DNA of 6,408 bases from Pseudomonadota bacterium. Lineage in GTDB: Bacteria > Pseudomonadota > Alphaproteobacteria > Rhizobiales > Devosiaceae. Every line of letters starts with the position of its first letter. Positions within the stretch are counted from its first letter, which is position 1. Of this stretch, positions 5,972 to 6,408 are shown piece by piece. The position numbers and the translations under genes were made by a program. The stretch is from assembly GCA_023431205.1 (NCBI GenBank), contig JAEYXQ010000017.1, positions 1-6,408 on the forward strand. Reading direction: 5' to 3'. The notes beneath the pieces were generated by a model, which saw nothing but the letters and a program-made list of their open reading frames with translations, was not told where the DNA came from and did not search any database.

Positions 5972-6408
5972 TGGCGGTTACGGCAGAGTTTGGGTCCACC
6001 ATCAGCCTCGACGGCGCCCGCAAGGCGCGGGGTACGCTGACGCAAGCGCGTATCCGCTGGATGATCTTTGCGCTGGTGCTGGGCTTCAGCCTGGTCGGTG
6101 GCCGGCTGGTGCAGCTCGGGCTGGTGGAAAGCGACCAGTCCATCGAAGGGCAGACGCGTGACGCGATCACCGCCACGCGGCCGCCGATCCTGGACCGCAA
6201 CGGCCTCGAAATGGCGGTCGACATCCGCGTGCCATCGCTGTTCGCCGAGCCCCGGCGCATCATCGATGTCGAGGAAGCGGTGCGCAAGCTGCGTACGGTG
6301 CTGCCCGATCTCGATCCCGACTGGCTGCGCCGCCGGCTGACCGGCGACAAGGGCTTTGTCTGGGTGCAGCGCGAGCTCACCCCGGCCATCCAGGACGATG
6401 TCATGCGC
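5971..6408 (+). CDS. ftsI: Peptidoglycan D,D-transpeptidase FtsI (PBP3), N-terminal part, truncated by window end
   Basis: The frame is open from GTG 5971 to the window end and encodes 146 residues. FtsI cross-links septal peptidoglycan, working with FtsW. Visible are a basic cytoplasmic tail (1-30), a single membrane anchor (about 31-52), and the start of the class B PBP dimerisation domain with TRPPILDRNGLEMAVD (69-84), VPSLFAEPRRI (87-97) and GFVWVQREL (128-136), all typical of FtsI/PBP2. The transpeptidase domain with its SxxK, SxN and KTG motifs lies beyond the window. The start overlaps the TAG of ftsL by one base (TAGTG). AAGGGA at 5958-5963 lies seven bases upstream and supports GTG, and the next ATG (6061) would cut into the anchor. 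Confidence 0.95.
   Translation, partial: MAVTAEFGSTISLDGARKARGTLTQARIRWMIFALVLGFSLVGGRLVQLGLVESDQSIEGQTRDAITATRPPILDRNGLEMAVDIRVPSLFAEPRRIIDVEEAVRKLRTVLPDLDPDWLRRRLTGDKGFVWVQRELTPAIQDDVMR

Overview
The window is GC-rich bacterial DNA. It carries a type A RNase P RNA gene and the start of a division and cell-wall (dcw) cluster. The alphaproteobacterial style of FtsL, the two-component proteins and the RNase P RNA point to Hyphomicrobiales. A Devosia-like genus is my best guess, based on remembered protein style rather than a search.

Layout. (1) 1-390, + strand: complete or nearly complete rnpB, closed by an 11-bp P1 helix. (2) 391-562: spacer with a small hairpin and no convincing terminator. 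(3) 563-1417, +: a ChbG/HpnK (YdjC)-family carbohydrate deacetylase. (4) 1426-4398, -: a tightly packed three-gene signalling operon. Its transcription order is a membrane CHASE3 histidine kinase, a stand-alone Rcp1-like receiver, and a receiver fused to a HisKA_2-type histidine kinase. The last gene converges on the deacetylase gene with 8 bases between the stops. (5) 4399-4580: divergent intergenic region with an imperfect inverted repeat. (6) 4581-6408, +: rsmH, ftsL and the first 146 codons of ftsI, each joined to the next by a 1- or 4-base overlap. ftsI runs off the end of the window.

How the genes work together. rsmH-ftsL-ftsI is the conserved head of the dcw cluster: 16S rRNA methylation, divisome bitopic protein, septal transpeptidase. 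The usual first gene, mraZ, is not present; the divergent signalling operon occupies its place. The three signalling proteins contain two receivers and two kinases but no DNA-binding or enzymatic output domain. They therefore look like a phosphorelay that must act on a partner elsewhere. Because HWE/HisKA_2 kinases are the known PhyR kinases of alphaproteobacteria, general stress response input is a reasonable hypothesis.

I see no mobile element, CRISPR array, tRNA or broken gene. The most interesting points are the output-less relay lodged between rnpB and the dcw genes, the missing mraZ, the long loop in the kinase dimerisation domain, and the inverted repeat in the divergent promoter region.
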